A stretch of 64,000 bases of DNA, from contig WHVD01000053.1 of the NCBI GenBank assembly GCA_015178975.1, positions 124,001-188,000 of the forward strand, given 5' to 3'. A program made the translations under genes and the position numbers. Shown here piece by piece: positions 12,654 through 24,557 of this stretch (the first letter of the stretch is position 1; every line of letters begins with the position of its first letter). Origin of the DNA: Hysterangium stoloniferum. Its lineage: Eukaryota > Basidiomycota > Agaricomycetes > Hysterangiales > Hysterangiaceae. A model generated the notes under the pieces. It was not told the origin of the DNA, ran no database searches, and saw only the letters and a list, made by a program, of their open reading frames with translations.

Positions 12654-13807
12654 TTTCTTTCATTCATATTTCAGGGTTGTAAACCGAAACAAAAGTGAGA
12701 GAAGATGCGAAAAGAAGAAGAAAAAACCGGGCCATGCCCTCAATACAATTGTCAACAGTGCGCAGGGGAGATAATCTGAAATACACGACATCACTCCGCA
12801 GACCGGTGATGAATAATTGCACTCACCCTGTTTTTCCGCCCAGTCATCTTTCGTCCCCTCCGTCCTCCGCTTTGCTGATGTAGTTGATATATTCTACTCA
12901 TGTATGACATCGACAATAAAAAAAATAGTAGGTAAATTTAACATCTAGGGAGTTCCAGTTCCCCGATCTAGTATATACCCATTTTGCTCTTATCACTGTA
13001 AACGGCTGGCTTTGATGCCTTGCCTGATGTATGTGTCCTTCTGAGCGTGGATGATGATGTGAAGCGGCTTTTCATAGAGGGATGCTATGCTAGGCATTAT
13101 CTCTTTGATTTAGAGGTGTACAAATGGGCAATTTTTCCCAATCAGTATTGGTAACTGCATTGATTCCACGCCCGTTGCTTCAGGCGAGACAGAGTGCATT
13201 ATTACCTACATTAGGGACTTGAGAATTCGCCTGTCTGTGGACATCATACCCTTTATATCATGATAGACTCTCTAGACTCTCCTAGATAGACGTAATGAGT
13301 TGGTGATGGCCAGCATGTGTAAGTGCTAGATAAGTGTTGGATTCCGATTTCCATTCCCTAGTGTATTGGGCAGAAAATAGTTAGTCTCGGAAGGTTGTGT
13401 GACTAGTCTGACTAGCCGAACTAGCAAGCATTCTTAGATGGCTCTGGACAATATATACAGCATATTTACTGACGTTCCCGTTGAATACAGTTCTCGAAGC
13501 TCAAGTGCAAATATAATTTTCGTTTGACCTCTGTAAGACTACGCGACGTGCTTATCTACTCGGAGTTAGGTGCCAAATGGGGCAAACCAGACGTAAACTC
13601 AAGTCGTTTATGTTGTGCCTTGTGCATCTTGATGTATAGGTGTGTGTATATTCTTGCATGCGAGCTCTCATCTCTCTCTTTAAACCATCAACAGAGCAGC
13701 ATCACCCGAATCAAATCGTAACCTACAACATCGTCACAGATCCTGCAGTTCATGATTGCTTGTATTAGTTTGGCCTTCAACTAACTTTCCTTACATAAAC
13801 ACCCACC
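12654..13807. other. Intergenic, upstream region of the F-box gene
   Basis: Only short frames without motifs occur. A purine-rich run at 12700-12730 is simple sequence. The stretch just before 13808 is the presumed promoter and 5' leader of the F-box gene, with CACCATGG around the start codon. Confidence 0.45.
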
Positions 13808-15429
13808 ATGGGTCCAGCAGCAAGCCTGAGAGGCTGCGACATCCCATTCGAGATTCTTGAGAAAATAATCTCTCTAGTCGACCTCCGGTCAGATCTGTTG
13901 TCATTTGCACTGTCCGGCAGATTCCTTTACGACATAATCATCCCGGATCATTTAGACTTCCGTCATGTCCGTTGTGACCTCTTTCGGAGACAACTCTGGG
14001 AGACTTTTGCCGCAAGGAGGCATTTAGCGGCAAACATACGTACTCTAGAACTAGTTTCAGAGTTCGACATGGCAGGGGAGCCGTGTGCAGTCGCTTGTCT
14101 AATCCCTCGCTCATTTGCAGGTCCCCCGGATATATCCACGGTCCTGGAGGAGTTGAAGATGCCGAATGGGCATGATGCATATGTCGCCACATTTCTAGAG
14201 GCATTGAAGCATATGAAAAATGTCACTGTCTTCAAGTGGGCCCCTGGTTGGAAACCATCTAAGAGCCTGCAGCCTATCTTAGACGGCGTTGAACGCTCTT
14301 GCGTAAATATCGAGAAGCTATTTGTCAATTATTTTTGCCACGCAACCAATGTTACAGCTGCCTCATTAGCCGGACTCCAGACTCCCGTACGTTTATTTCA
14401 TTGTTTCAATTACAACTGTAGGTCACAACTCTAAGACACACACTCTTTCATAGTTATGGCAATTCTCTGGCCTCAACACCGTGTCATTGAGCTGTGCTAG
14501 CGCCAGCAGTCAAGTAGTCGAATATTACGGGAAAAACTCGTTAATAAACATGCTTATACTAGGATGTCCAGGATTGGTAGATCTGTATCTCGACTTCGAC
14601 AACATAGCCATCCCGGACTTGCTGATGCGAGGGAAGTGGGCGACCCTGACTCGCCTCAGCATCTGCGGATCTGTGCAGATTTTCCCTACCGACAACGATG
14701 CTAGCTCCAATGCCAAAATTATGCGGGAATTTCTTATTCGAAATCCCAATATCGAAAGGCTATATCTCCCAAATACGACACTCTTCCCTGGAAGCATTCC
14801 AGCCGATGGGGTCCTTTGTCTGCGAGCGATATCCCTTACATCTCCGAGTGAATGGTCGTGGTCAGACATAATTCCTTCTGAAGTCGCTACTCGACTAGAA
14901 CACTGTTCCCTCCTCACCAGCCGCAACGTTGGCTTCCTTAAACTCATGGCTTCTCTCCAGAGTTGTTCCATGCACACCTCTCCAGAAGACATTGTCGATA
15001 TTGTCAATAATGCACCTCCGAAACTTCAGAAGCTCTCCCTACACCTGAGCTTATATTGGGCTCACAGTGATGAAAAGGTTAAATAATCTTCTCTTGAGAT
15101 TTCTGGCTGCCGTAGCTGACTTTTCACGTTATTAGCTCCTGAAACTAATAGCGTCCTTAACAGACATTATGGCCAACATGAAACATCTTACGCATCTTGA
15201 AGGATTAATGGACAGCATTGATATTACCTCATCCCAAGGAGGTAATCTTCTGAAAAGAATTGCATCTATACCACACCTGAAATATATTTCTGCAAAAAGG
15301 GGGAGAACAGTAGAATGGATTACTCTGGAGCGGGATGGGGAAGGAAAGTATGTAGGATATAGCGAAGTGCCTCATAAAAAGAAGGATATCCAGTCATACA
15401 CTTGGGGTAACTTCTTCACGAGCCTTTGA
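13808..15429 (+). CDS. F-box protein with leucine-rich-repeat-like body
   Basis: There are three exons: 13808-14386, 14454-15077 and 15136-15429, giving 498 aa. Both introns have GT-AG ends and keep frame (193 and 208 codons in the first two exons). The N-terminus, CDIPFEILEKIISLVDL then LLSFALSGRFLYDI, is an F-box-like motif of the kind that binds Skp1 in SCF ubiquitin ligases. The rest has spaced leucine-rich segments such as LINMLILGCPGLVDLYLDF, IERLYLPNTTLFPG and LQKLSLHLSL, typical of the large basidiomycete F-box families. Expected role: substrate choice for ubiquitination. The start lies in a good context (CACCATGG). The frame is unbroken once spliced. A diverged piece of a related gene lies at 50385-50460 in the transposon zone. 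Confidence 0.88.
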
Positions 15430-15983
15430 GGGGTAGATAGGGTCAAAACTGTGTGTTTAATGCGCGTTGCTCGTGCTACTTAATCATAATCATCTGTAGA
15501 TTCGTTCTAATCTCAAATAAAGGAGTGCACTTCATAAAAGCCGCACCCCCAAGAAAGCTTGGGAAGCAACGAAAAAAAAGAAAAAAGAAAAGAAAAAAAA
15601 GAAAAAAAAGCGCACTTTGGAAGTAGGGTGGAAATTCAACGCGCTGTGAAGTACCGACACCCTCAAATCGAGGCAAGTCCTCACGGTAACTTTCGTTGAA
15701 GTCCTGCACACTATATTTTCTATAATCGATACTGTTGAAAATTGATACTCAGTGAACGGACGAGGGTATGTAATTCTTCCTGGACGACCAACTTGTTATA
15801 ATGCAGTTCTCTCTGTTAGAATAAAATATAGAAGCTCCGAATGAACTATAAGAGCAGTATATAAATTTCGTTTGTGCGTATATCTTGTAGTAAGATTAGG
15901 CAAACGAATGGGTAGATACATGAACACTAGGCTACTTATATACGTCTGCTAAACAATAGAATATCAAATGGGGCAACAAAAAT
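15430..15983. other. Intergenic with A-rich tract
   Basis: A purine tract of A runs broken by single G's occupies about 15570-15609. Nothing else is recognised; the left end is the 3' flank of the F-box gene. Confidence 0.5.
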
Positions 15984-16280
15984 GTTAGAGTATGATATTA
16001 CAGCTCTTACATAGTCTATGATGTTCCCTATATTTTTCTGATATTTGTAGTATTTTTCCCAGCACTGTAGGTGCAGTATTGAGTGAGTTACCTAGTAAGG
16101 TAACTGATGTGTAGGTGCTTAGGTAAGCACCCTGTAGTATACTCCGCTGTGGGTGTGGGAAAGTCTCCTTAGTGTTTACTTTCCTCACACTCACAGGTAT
16201 GTAGTTATTTCACAGTTGAATACATTTAGTGTTTACTTTCCTCACACTCACAGGGTGTTTGTCAAGAGTTATTCAACTGT
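15984..16280. repeat. Dispersed repeat fragment with internal direct and inverted repeats
   Basis: The start (GTTAGAGTATGATATTACAG) recurs at about 50576, and similarity runs on for about 70 bp, so this is a dispersed repeat, perhaps an LTR piece. Inside it a 28-bp direct repeat lies at 16170-16197 and 16227-16254. An 11-bp inverted repeat (ACAGTTGAATA / TATTCAACTGT) flanks the second copy at about 16212-16222 and 16269-16279. Confidence 0.5.
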
Positions 16281-16789
16281 TTCAACAAAAAAGGGATTGA
16301 ACGATGGGAGTAAAGAAACAAAGAACCAAGAACAAAAGGAATATGTGTTACGAACTTATGTAACGCTCGTATTCCAACCCTCTCCTCCCTAGTCTGTTCT
16401 CCTTTCTAATGTGCAGTGCCGATGACCGATGGGTTTTGCGAGCTTGAACAACCGTACTCAAAATGGCGACGGAGCCTACACGTGGCGACTCACTTGGAAC
16501 TCACCATCACAGACTTTTATTTTATTTATTTATTTAGCTGTTTCAGGGGGGAATTATAATCAACTTGAAGATACTCTTCCCGAAATTATGTGCGAATCCT
16601 GGGAAGCGTTGACGTTGGGAACAACCTGGAGATTAAAAGCTGGGTAGTGTATGACACAAGAAGTTGCATTGTATAGGAGACCAGAAAGCAACCATAATCC
16701 ATCAATGCCGGGATCCTCGCCAACTCAGAAGTTGATTGGCGAAGACTGTTGCCTACCATCCCAATATCCGATATATCCGCTGGTGCGTA
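16281..16789. other. Intergenic, nothing recognised
   Basis: Short plus-strand frames occur but carry no family motif. The stretch ends at the TA target site of the pogo element. Confidence 0.45.
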
Positions 16790-16791
16790 TA

Positions 16792-16820
16792 CAGTCGAAC
16801 CCCTCTTATCCCATACCCCT
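16792..16820 (+). repeat. Left terminal inverted repeat of the pogo element
   Basis: This 29-bp repeat begins CAGTCGAACC and matches the inverse of 19194-19222 with two mismatches. It is preceded by TA at 16790-16791. Confidence 0.85.
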
Positions 16821-16843
16821 CAGTTACAGCCCAAAGCTATGGG

Positions 16844-18965
16844 TTATGAGGGAGTCACTAAAAATAGGCTCCAAAAATCAGGGAAAAATTGGACAAAATT
16901 GGAAAAAATCACTATATGATATTTTGAGCTATTATAAGAGGGTGTTTGCCATTTATGACTGAAATAGTCTGTGAGATAAGTTGGAACCAGGGAATGAGAC
17001 TTCTCTGTACAGATTTGCCGCCTAAAGGAAGCCAGGATTCCCTTGAGCTTGCATGCCACAGGATCATTGATGCCGTCAATGTACCTGTTGATGAGAATGC
17101 AGCCTGAAGCACCTCATGATGTGTAGGGCAAGCTTCAACTGATGTGTCATCATCAATGTCATCATCCCCACCATTAATTAGCCCCTCTTCCTGTGCTTTT
17201 TGTGCATCCACCACAGCCTGGAAAATTTCTTCATCTGTTGTCTCATTGGTAAATGATACCTCATCTGCCGGGTTGAGCAGGGCCTCAATATCCATTCTGT
17301 TGCTTGTCTGAAGTGCCCCAGTTGATACCAGCTCATCAAGGGCACGCTTGACCTGGTTCTCAGCATTTGTGATTGGATCTTCATGATCAAAAGTGGTGTC
17401 AAGATTCAGGAGTGATGAGATCTGGATTGTGGGCTGGATGGATGTCATAAAATATGTGGTAGGAAGAATCCCAGCTTTGCACCAACAATGCCTGATCGTG
17501 GTTACATCCACCTCTTGCCAAGCAAGATCAGCAAGTCACATCACTTGGAGTTGATTGATATTGTAGATTTGCAATGGTGTGACATTTGTGTCATAACGGT
17601 CGATAGTGTGCTGGATATATCTTGCATGATAATGAGCCTTGAAGCATTGTATGATGCCCTGATCCATTGGCTGGATATGTGGAGTCAGCTTGGGCTCAAA
17701 ATTCTCAACACGGATGTTCTGAAGACCATTGGGAATGATGTGACTGGAGAAATTATCTTGCAGAAGAAGAACCTTCCGATTTTTTGCTCTGAGCTCCTGA
17801 TCCCATTTCTGAAGCCACTCTTGGTACAAGGCTGATGTCATCCAAGCTTTCACATTGTTTCGATAATAAAAGCCAAGTTGTGCACCAGTCTTGTTTTGAA
17901 ATGCTCGTGGCTTCTTTGCATTTCCAATAATAAAAGCTGGCAGTTCTTCGGACCCATTGTCTGCCAGGCCTCAATCAGGGGGCATCTGGGTGATCAACAT
18001 TTTGAAAACAACAGATATGGGATGCACCCATAGAACAATCCAGTCTCGTCCATGTTAAAGATGTCCCACAGCTCATAACTGTACTGCTTGATAAGTTCCT
18101 GGATATGTGGTCGCTCCCTGTTTATTGTCTCCAGGTCTGCAGATCTGGCCTCTCCATGGCATTTGAACTCCCTCAAGCCATTTTGAGACTTGAACTGATC
18201 CAGCCAACCACCACTCAAATTGAGATGCTCATCCATTGGGAAAGACTTCGCCAGTTACAAGAATACCATCTGCCATCACCTTTGACACCCAAAGCTCCAT
18301 CATTTCTGTAACCTCTGGATGCTGTGTTTGATGAACCCATTTTGTTGTGTTGACACTGTCACCATGTCCCTATTCTTCATGCCACTTTGCTTCAGCCTTT
18401 ATCCAGGTGGAGACAAGTGGCTGCTTGATTTTCAGGTTAGGATAAATTGGGTTAAAATGTTTTGCCATTTTTGACTGATTCCTGCCATTCACATGATACC
18501 AATCCAAGATTTCAATTTGCTGCGAAAGTGTCACATTTTCCTTTTTGGTGAACACTGGTACAGGAACATGAGAGGTCTTCTCAGCCTGTTTTTTGGGCTT
18601 GTATTCTGGGCCTTATGGATAGTTATTACCACCATGAATGAAATCATCAGTATCCACATACGTTTCCGCTTGTTTCCTATCACTTTGCTGAGGTCCCCAG
18701 CCATCTCCCGTAATTTTCGGACAACACCCTTCTGCTCATCATCAAGTCTCCCCAAACCTCTCTCATAGTCTGAAGCTTCCTCCAGAGTCTCTAAAACCCG
18801 CTGCTCATCCACCAGATTGGCTTCGTGATCCAGCCATCTCTCACCTTGCCATGAAATTGACTTCTTCTCAGCTAGCTGTGCCTGGAGCCTCTCTTTCTTG
18901 GCTTTGGCTTGATTCTGCAGGATTTTCAGCCCCTTTTTCAGGACCTCAATGGGCTTCACTGGCAT
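16844..18965 (-). pseudogene. Pogo/Tigger-like transposase, broken
   Basis: From the N-terminus I see a coiled-coil-like start (MPVKPIEVLKKGLKILQNQA) and then a likely 56-nt intron at 18606-18661 with GTATGT and CAG ends; splicing keeps frame. Next is the psq/CENP-B helix-turn-helix (FTKKENVTLSQQIEILDWYH; NQSKMAKHF). LSGGWLDQFKSQNGLREFKC is a CENP-B-type second DNA-binding domain. The DDE catalytic domain follows, with FNMDETGLFYG and LLLQDNFSSHI giving two catalytic aspartates, and HIQPMDQGIIQCFKAHY. An acidic tail ends near TDYF. Breaks: a stop after AKWHEE (about 18373), a shift near 18240, a stop near 17970, loss of roughly 20 codons between GLAD and GSEELPAF near 17955, and a shift near 17085. 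It cannot make active transposase as it stands. Confidence 0.85.
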
Positions 18966-19193
18966 GGCCTGGCTGGGGCTCAAGGACTCTAGAGAGAAGA
19001 AATTTTCATTTTATGTCAAAGGTGGATTGGTACTGCTTCAATCACGTAAATGTACCAACAAAATATATGGGTTTTGTCTTGGAAAGGTCATGGGTTATGG
19101 GGTATTGTAGACTATGAGTTATGGTACCAGATTCCCCGCAAACCAACATGGTAACTCAAAAATCCTATGGGGTATCAGGGAGTATGGGGTATC

Positions 19194-19222
19194 AGGGGTG
19201 TGGGATAAGAGAGGTTCGACTG
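19194..19222 (-). repeat. Right terminal inverted repeat of the pogo element
   Basis: This is the inverse of 16792-16820 with two mismatches, followed by TA at 19223-19224. Confidence 0.85.
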
Positions 19223-19418
19223 TATATATGTGTGCCTTAGGAAATCGAAATCTTTCGAGAACATCCCGGCATGCAACAAATTAACGTCAACTTAGGTCCC
19301 GGGTACTATCTCAATACGCATGATGGTGATCCCACACGGCCTCCCATCGTGAAGTCACTGAGTATCAGATTTTAACAGTATCGAATCTGGAAAATGTAGT
19401 GTGCGGGAAATCTACACA

Positions 19419-21178
19419 CTACTGCCCTATCGCAGTGTCGGATCTGTAGGACTCATCCACGGCCGGAGTTACGGTGGTGATTCTGACTTCGTTTTGATGC
19501 GCTGGTAGCCTGTCGATGGGGCAAAAAATTATGGGTGTAACAACTGTGTCACGAGAAGCTTTCGACACTTCAGCCCATTCCATTGTATTTACTAGGAGTC
19601 GGCATCCCATCGCGCATGGTATGGTATATTCTCGTCTAAATACGTATGCTAGCCTCGAGCATGAATAAGCGAGACTGATTTAACTTACCCTAGGACGAAC
19701 TGGGCCCATTTTTGTTTATGGAGGTAGTAGAAGGTAAAGTCAAGACACAGAATGGTGAAGATACTGGAAAATGATGTGAAAAAGTGCACAGAATGAGAAA
19801 GCGATCCCGAAAAAACGTGATGGACATACCCAACAAAGTAAATGAGACTAGACAGCTTTTAAGCCCACGCTTTCAAGGGAGATTTTGGATCCCGTGCGTA
19901 CCTGTCATGTACCATTCCTGATAAAAATAGAGACCAATATCCATCTCGGTACTTCTGAATGACCTTCCATAACATTAGGGAGCAAAGAACTGTTTCGTAG
20001 ATCAGCATCGGGAGCACTCCGAACGCAAACCTTGGTGATATTCCATCGACATAAAAGCAACCAGTGAATCCAGAAGGCGGTGCTGAGCCTATTGTATATT
20101 AACAGCAAGTTGTAAATATTGTTTTTATGAAATATAAGAACTCACCGATTGGTATATCAAGGCCCATCAAGAGCAAACTTAAAAGTACTCCCAGTGCTAA
20201 TACGATTGCTAGTACAATAAGCAATTTGTTATTCCGTCGATAAACGGCGTAAACCTTTTCTGGTAACTTAACGAATGATATTGATCTTATATTAATGAGA
20301 GAAACCCACCCGACATAGCAGAATGACTTGATGCAGCGTGCGGTGAGAGCATCAATGTGAAGTTTTCCTCTGAAAGCCATGTCCCGCTGAACGTACCTTG
20401 GACAGATACGATGGCGGCAGTTACACTTTCGGGGTGGAAGGGGAATTAGAAGGGTATTATAAATCATCAATCCATACTAACGAGAACAGCTCCCACCAGA
20501 GGAAGGCATTACAGCTGGTGTTCGACATAGCCGCGTCATCATTAGGGTGCAGGTATGGGATTAATTTAAGATCCTTACAACTACCAGATATATGGAGCTA
20601 GAACGCGGATGAAGAACTTGGAACCTGACATACCGTGTTTGTAACATTTGCGCCAAAACTTAGTACTACAATGGTTGCTTGTAGATGGTAAAAGCTACAA
20701 TGAATCGGAGTGCTCACCAAAAACGTCGAAAATGGCCTTGAACATTCCTAGATAACGGGTCTAAGCGATGGAAATTATCATCATCACCCAATATAACTCA
20801 GAAATATAGCTCACGAAAAGATAAAGGAATTTTCCTAAACACCATCCCCGTTGCCACATAGATTTCTGTGAAAGGTAATTGATGAGAAACGATTTATCTT
20901 GTAGACGCTTTGAAACACGGACTTCGTGTTCAATGGTCAAACCTGAAAGTACGCAATATATATTCATTATCACCGGGCGTAGTTGCGACGGTTCCGACTT
21001 TACCATAGTCATATACCATCACTGTTGCTGCTACCAGCCAAGTACTCTTGGAGATGACGGTGTCACCATCTGAAAAATCACAATGAACGATTGATATACC
21101 GTCCAACAATATGGAAATGTCTGGAGGTTGAATGTGGAACTCACACACTCTGATCATTATCGAGGTGCTGCTATCCAT
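19419..21178 (-). CDS. DUF6533-domain multi-pass membrane protein
   Basis: The start MDSSTSIMIR (ATG at 21176-21178) leads to the DUF6533 signature split by introns: STWLVAATVMVYDY, then LTIEHE, then KSMWQRGWCLGKFLYLF. Later exons give NTSCNAFLWWELF (about 20500) and the helix KLLIVLAIVLALGVLLSLLL (about 20180). Then come YVDGISPRFAFGVLPMLIYE, LCSLMLWKVIQKYRDGYW and LSGMVHD (19905-20060), a family-like C-terminal helix. IFTILCLDFTFYYLH follows, and finally CAMGCRLLVNTMEWAEVSK with a hydrophilic tail to the stop at 19419. Seven helices are expected. DUF6533 proteins abound in Agaricomycetes and have no settled function. Many short introns make exact exon limits uncertain, especially near 20600-20760 and 20930-21150. 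No clear break is seen. Confidence 0.78.
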
Positions 21179-21967
21179 GGTATCTGGGTTGAGAATGGTT
21201 CACTGCCAGTGGTATGGTGGGTCAATTGAGAGGATTCTTATAAAAAGTGAGAGAATTGAAAAGCGCGGGCATCTGAGATGCCACCGTGCGCAAGCGGAAG
21301 AGAAGACTAAGCGGAAACAGCGCGCTGATTGATATCGAGGTATCATCTGAGTAGATCCGCTATATGGATTGCAATTGCATTTAATGATGCTTGAAGTACA
21401 TGCTACGTATACAGGTACAGCCAATGCAGCATCGCCCACAAGTCGTTCGTCTACGGCGATCAAAGTGTTGGTCGGGGTTTGCCAGGAGACATTTGAACTG
21501 GCGGCACATGTTCTATGTACTTTACGTTTTCATATATCGTAGGTATTGAATTGAGAAAGATACCTTCAAGCGGGGTACACTGTCGAGTGAGTTCCCAGGC
21601 CTAGTCCAAAGGCTACATAAAGGTGACCTGCTCGTAATATCATCGAATTGCGCAGCCCTCTTTTGATTTAGATCCAAGAATACCCAGAGCTTTGCATATG
21701 CCATTTATACTACAACTAAACAGGAAGTGCCTGCAAAAATCCTACAAGCACGCAAAGGCTTTACTGACATAATTAGTTATAGCCACATGCGAATCTACAC
21801 TTTATCAGTTTCTCATACATCCATCCTCACACGGCTACCAAACCACAATCTTCTAGACGTAGATGGGCAGTGTGGGGCTAAAATATTCCACACAAGACCC
21901 TAAAGACAGCATTGAATGACCATCCACAAATCCAACTAAGAGTGAAAACACAATGATAATGCTCACC
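21179..21967. other. Intergenic, nothing firmly recognised
   Basis: Minus-strand frames at 21200-21463 and 21522-21704 are short and have no motif I can name. They might belong to an unrecognised small gene, but I cannot support one. Confidence 0.4.
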
Positions 21968-22298
21968 GCCACAAACGAGGTATCATCAATCAGGAACTGC
22001 ATTTATATCTCAACTAGTTGATCACAGATCTGTTCATGCCATGATGAATGATTGTCTGGAAGGGAATGTGCGGTGGCTACGTCGCCAAGCTGCTTCTTAG
22101 CACACTCTAAGGAAATCTCAGGGACACACTGCCACGAACGAGGTATCGTCAAACAGGAATTGCATCGGCATCTCAACTAGTTGATCACCGATCTGATCAT
22201 CCCGTGAAGAATGAATGGCTGAAAGGGTGCAATAAAATGTGGGGTGACTACGTGGCCAATCTGCTTCTTAGCACGCGCTAGGGAAATCTCAAGGACAA
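21968..22298 (+). repeat. Two-copy tandem duplication, 163-bp period
   Basis: The block beginning GCCACAAACGAGGTATC at 21968 recurs as GCCACGAACGAGGTATC at 22131. Similarity continues through AACTAGTTGATCACNGATCTG and GCTTCTTAGCACNC to about 22298. The two units differ at perhaps one site in six, so the duplication is not recent. No coding frame spans it. Confidence 0.8.
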
Positions 22299-23177
22299 GA
22301 TGCTTACTCCTGACCTCAGGCACATAGTTCTGCGGTGAGGATAGTATAAACACCGTTGATAACTATGGTCAAAGAATCAAGAACGAAACAAGAACGAGAT
22401 TTAAAGTCGTGGTATTATGAACTAAATGAGATGGCCAAGCTACACCAGGCATACTCACACGGACTACACGGACTAATGAATGTCCAATTCGCTAAGTGGT
22501 TATGGGGTTTGAGAGAAGTATTAAAAATGCTTATATACTTTGGAAGTCTTGCACTGCTAGTCAGAGTGTTGATGGATATATGAGAGATGTGGGAGCTGAT
22601 TAAAGATGGACAGTTCAGTTATTGTCCAGTGCACAATCTTCTTCACATGGACATATGTGCCATATCCTCCTTTCTTGACTTCTTCATAAGTACTATGACC
22701 ACCACAACTGATGCCCCCCCCAATATCTGTTAGAATATGGGAATCTCCGATTAGTGATAATCTCATATCTCATCTTGTGACTGTATAGATCTGACTGGTT
22801 CATATCATGTGATAATTATATTTAGTTTAGTGTTCACTAGTTCCATACAGTAGTACACACACACCTGCAATGCACAGACCAGTGCACAGACCATGTATTC
22901 TAGTATATAGTCTAGTCCAGTTGAGGAGTAGGATCCTCATCTGGAAGCCTAGGCATACCACTGGTTTAACTTCTACACCATTCTACCTACAATAAGTCAC
23001 TTTGTGCCTACATAGAAAGTCTCGTTACTGTGGTTCCCAGGCTTGCAGATTTATTTTAACAATATTGTCTTTATTGACTCACCAGTTGGCATTTCACAGG
23101 TGAGTCCAGGTATTTTGGGCATAACAACAAACCTGAAGTTCATTGGTTTAGCACCTCAAAATGCCAACAGAATCAGC
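22299..23177. other. Intergenic at the edge of the transposon zone
   Basis: CpG becomes scarce from about 22.6 kb onward. No gene or element end is recognised before the TA at 23178-23179 that flanks the Tc1 element. Confidence 0.45.
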
Positions 23178-23179
23178 TA

Positions 23180-23388
23180 CAGTGGCTCAAAAAACTGTCC
23201 CAATGTTTTCTCATTTTTGAAAAGCTGGGTTAGCATGGATTACTGACATGAGCAGAAAATCTAAGTAAATTATTAAAGGTACTATAGGATCATGGCTTGA
23301 AAGTAAGCCTTGGTTCATGTGATTTGAATCAAAACCCATTGAATAATAAATAAAACAAAACAGCTACTCATTAGGACAGTTTTTGACC
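23180..23388 (+). repeat. Left long terminal inverted repeat of the Tc1 element
   Basis: It starts CAGTGGCTCAAAAAACTGTC and its inner end reads GGACAGTTTTTGACC, an inverted echo of the outer tip. It pairs with 24558-24767. Confidence 0.82.
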
Positions 23389-23405
23389 TATGATTATTTT
23401 ACTAT

Positions 23406-24407
23406 CTAGTACTTTGTATGTTCCCCTTTTTCCTTTATAACTGCCCTGATCTTTCTAGGCATACTTTCTATTAGATCTTGGCAGACTTCTGGTTGGATTC
23501 CATTACACTCCTCCACCACACTCTCCTACAATTCATGTACTCCCTTGGGTGATGTGTTATATTTTTGGAGTTGGTGTTTGAGGTGTTCCCAAAGATGTTC
23601 TATGGGGTTAAGATGGGGGTATTGGGAAGGCCTGGATAGTACTTGAATTTCCTTGTCCTCAAACCATTTTGTTGCCTGCTGAGATGTATGTTTAGGATCA
23701 TTGTCCTGCTAAAAGTAATGCTTGGCCTCCTCCATTTCCAACTTTTCAAAACTTTCCACTACTCCCAGCTCCAAAAATTGACAATATTGTTCATTATCCA
23801 TCCTCCCCTGCACTTCTATGAGCTTTCCCACCCCATTACAACCCAAAGGATATTTCCTCCTCCATGTTTGACCATTGGTGTTGTAGTCCTGTCAGACACT
23901 GGTTCTCCTCTTTGTTTCCACACATATGACTTTCCATCTGACCCAATCCTGTTAATGGTGGTCTCATCTGACCATAACACCCTCTTCCAGTCCTCCACAG
24001 TCCAATTTTCATGATATTGGGCAAATTTGAGCCACTTCTGATAATGAATGGCCCTGAGCAATAGTCACTTTTGCTTTGTTGCAGAGAAAAACCATCTCCT
24101 TCAGTATAATTCTGACTGTTTGGGGAGTGACAGGGTTGGAGATGATGGAATTAATGAATTGGGTAGCCTGAACTGCATTATTAAGCTGTCCAGAGCTGAT
24201 TTGACAGATTATTGACTGTTTGTCACAACCAGAAAGCTTGGAAGGATGGCCCCCAAGATTGTTCTCCTTGTTCCCATCCACTTCCCCACTAATCCTATTC
24301 ACAGTACTCTTGCCTAGACCAGTTCATTCCTGGCTTTGGTCATAGGAATAGCCTTCATTGAGGAGAGAGACAATAGAAGAGCATTGAGCAGCAGAAATAG
24401 ATCTCAT
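23406..24407 (-). pseudogene. Tc1-type DD34E transposase, broken
   Basis: It starts MRSISAAQCSSIVSLLNEGY. The paired helix-turn-helix region includes GKSTVNRISGEV and GGHPSKLS. The catalytic domain has WTVEDWKRVLWSDETTINRI (first D), QDNDPKHTSQQATKW (second D) and HLNPIEHLWEHLK (E). The tail ends KEKGEHTKY. Length matches Tc1 transposases, about 330-340 aa. At least two in-frame stops (after DQSQE near 24330 and before QDNDPKH near 23710) and some shifts near 24050 and 23820 make it inactive. Confidence 0.82.
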
Positions 24408-24557
24408 GATGGTGGTAAGAAGTCAGGATGTAGTTGAACCACTTTAAACCTGTCAAACAAATACAAATAAAGTCATGTGACATGTTTTATTGTTCCCATG
24501 GCCTCCCTCTGCCTTGTACTGGTGTATAACAGTAGTAACACAGGTCAAAAAATAAAG

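Larger units (their letters stand above)
16792..19222 (-). mobile_element. Pogo-type (Tigger/Fot1-like) DNA transposon, decayed
   Basis: The element is 2431 bp with TA on both sides. Its inverted ends read CAGTCGAACCCCTCTTATCC on the left and the inverse on the right, 29 bp with two mismatches. Subterminal copies of TATGGGGTATCAGGG lie at 19166-19180 and 19183-19197. One transposase gene runs on the minus strand and is broken (see next entry). It sits between the F-box gene and the DUF6533 gene and interrupts neither. Confidence 0.9.

Noticed and set aside
14525-15007. 160-aa minus-strand frame
   Set aside because: It is the antisense of F-box exon 2, whose sense reading splices cleanly.
21200-21704. 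Possible small secreted or hydrophobin-type gene
   Set aside because: No cysteine pattern, start or splice chain could be supported.
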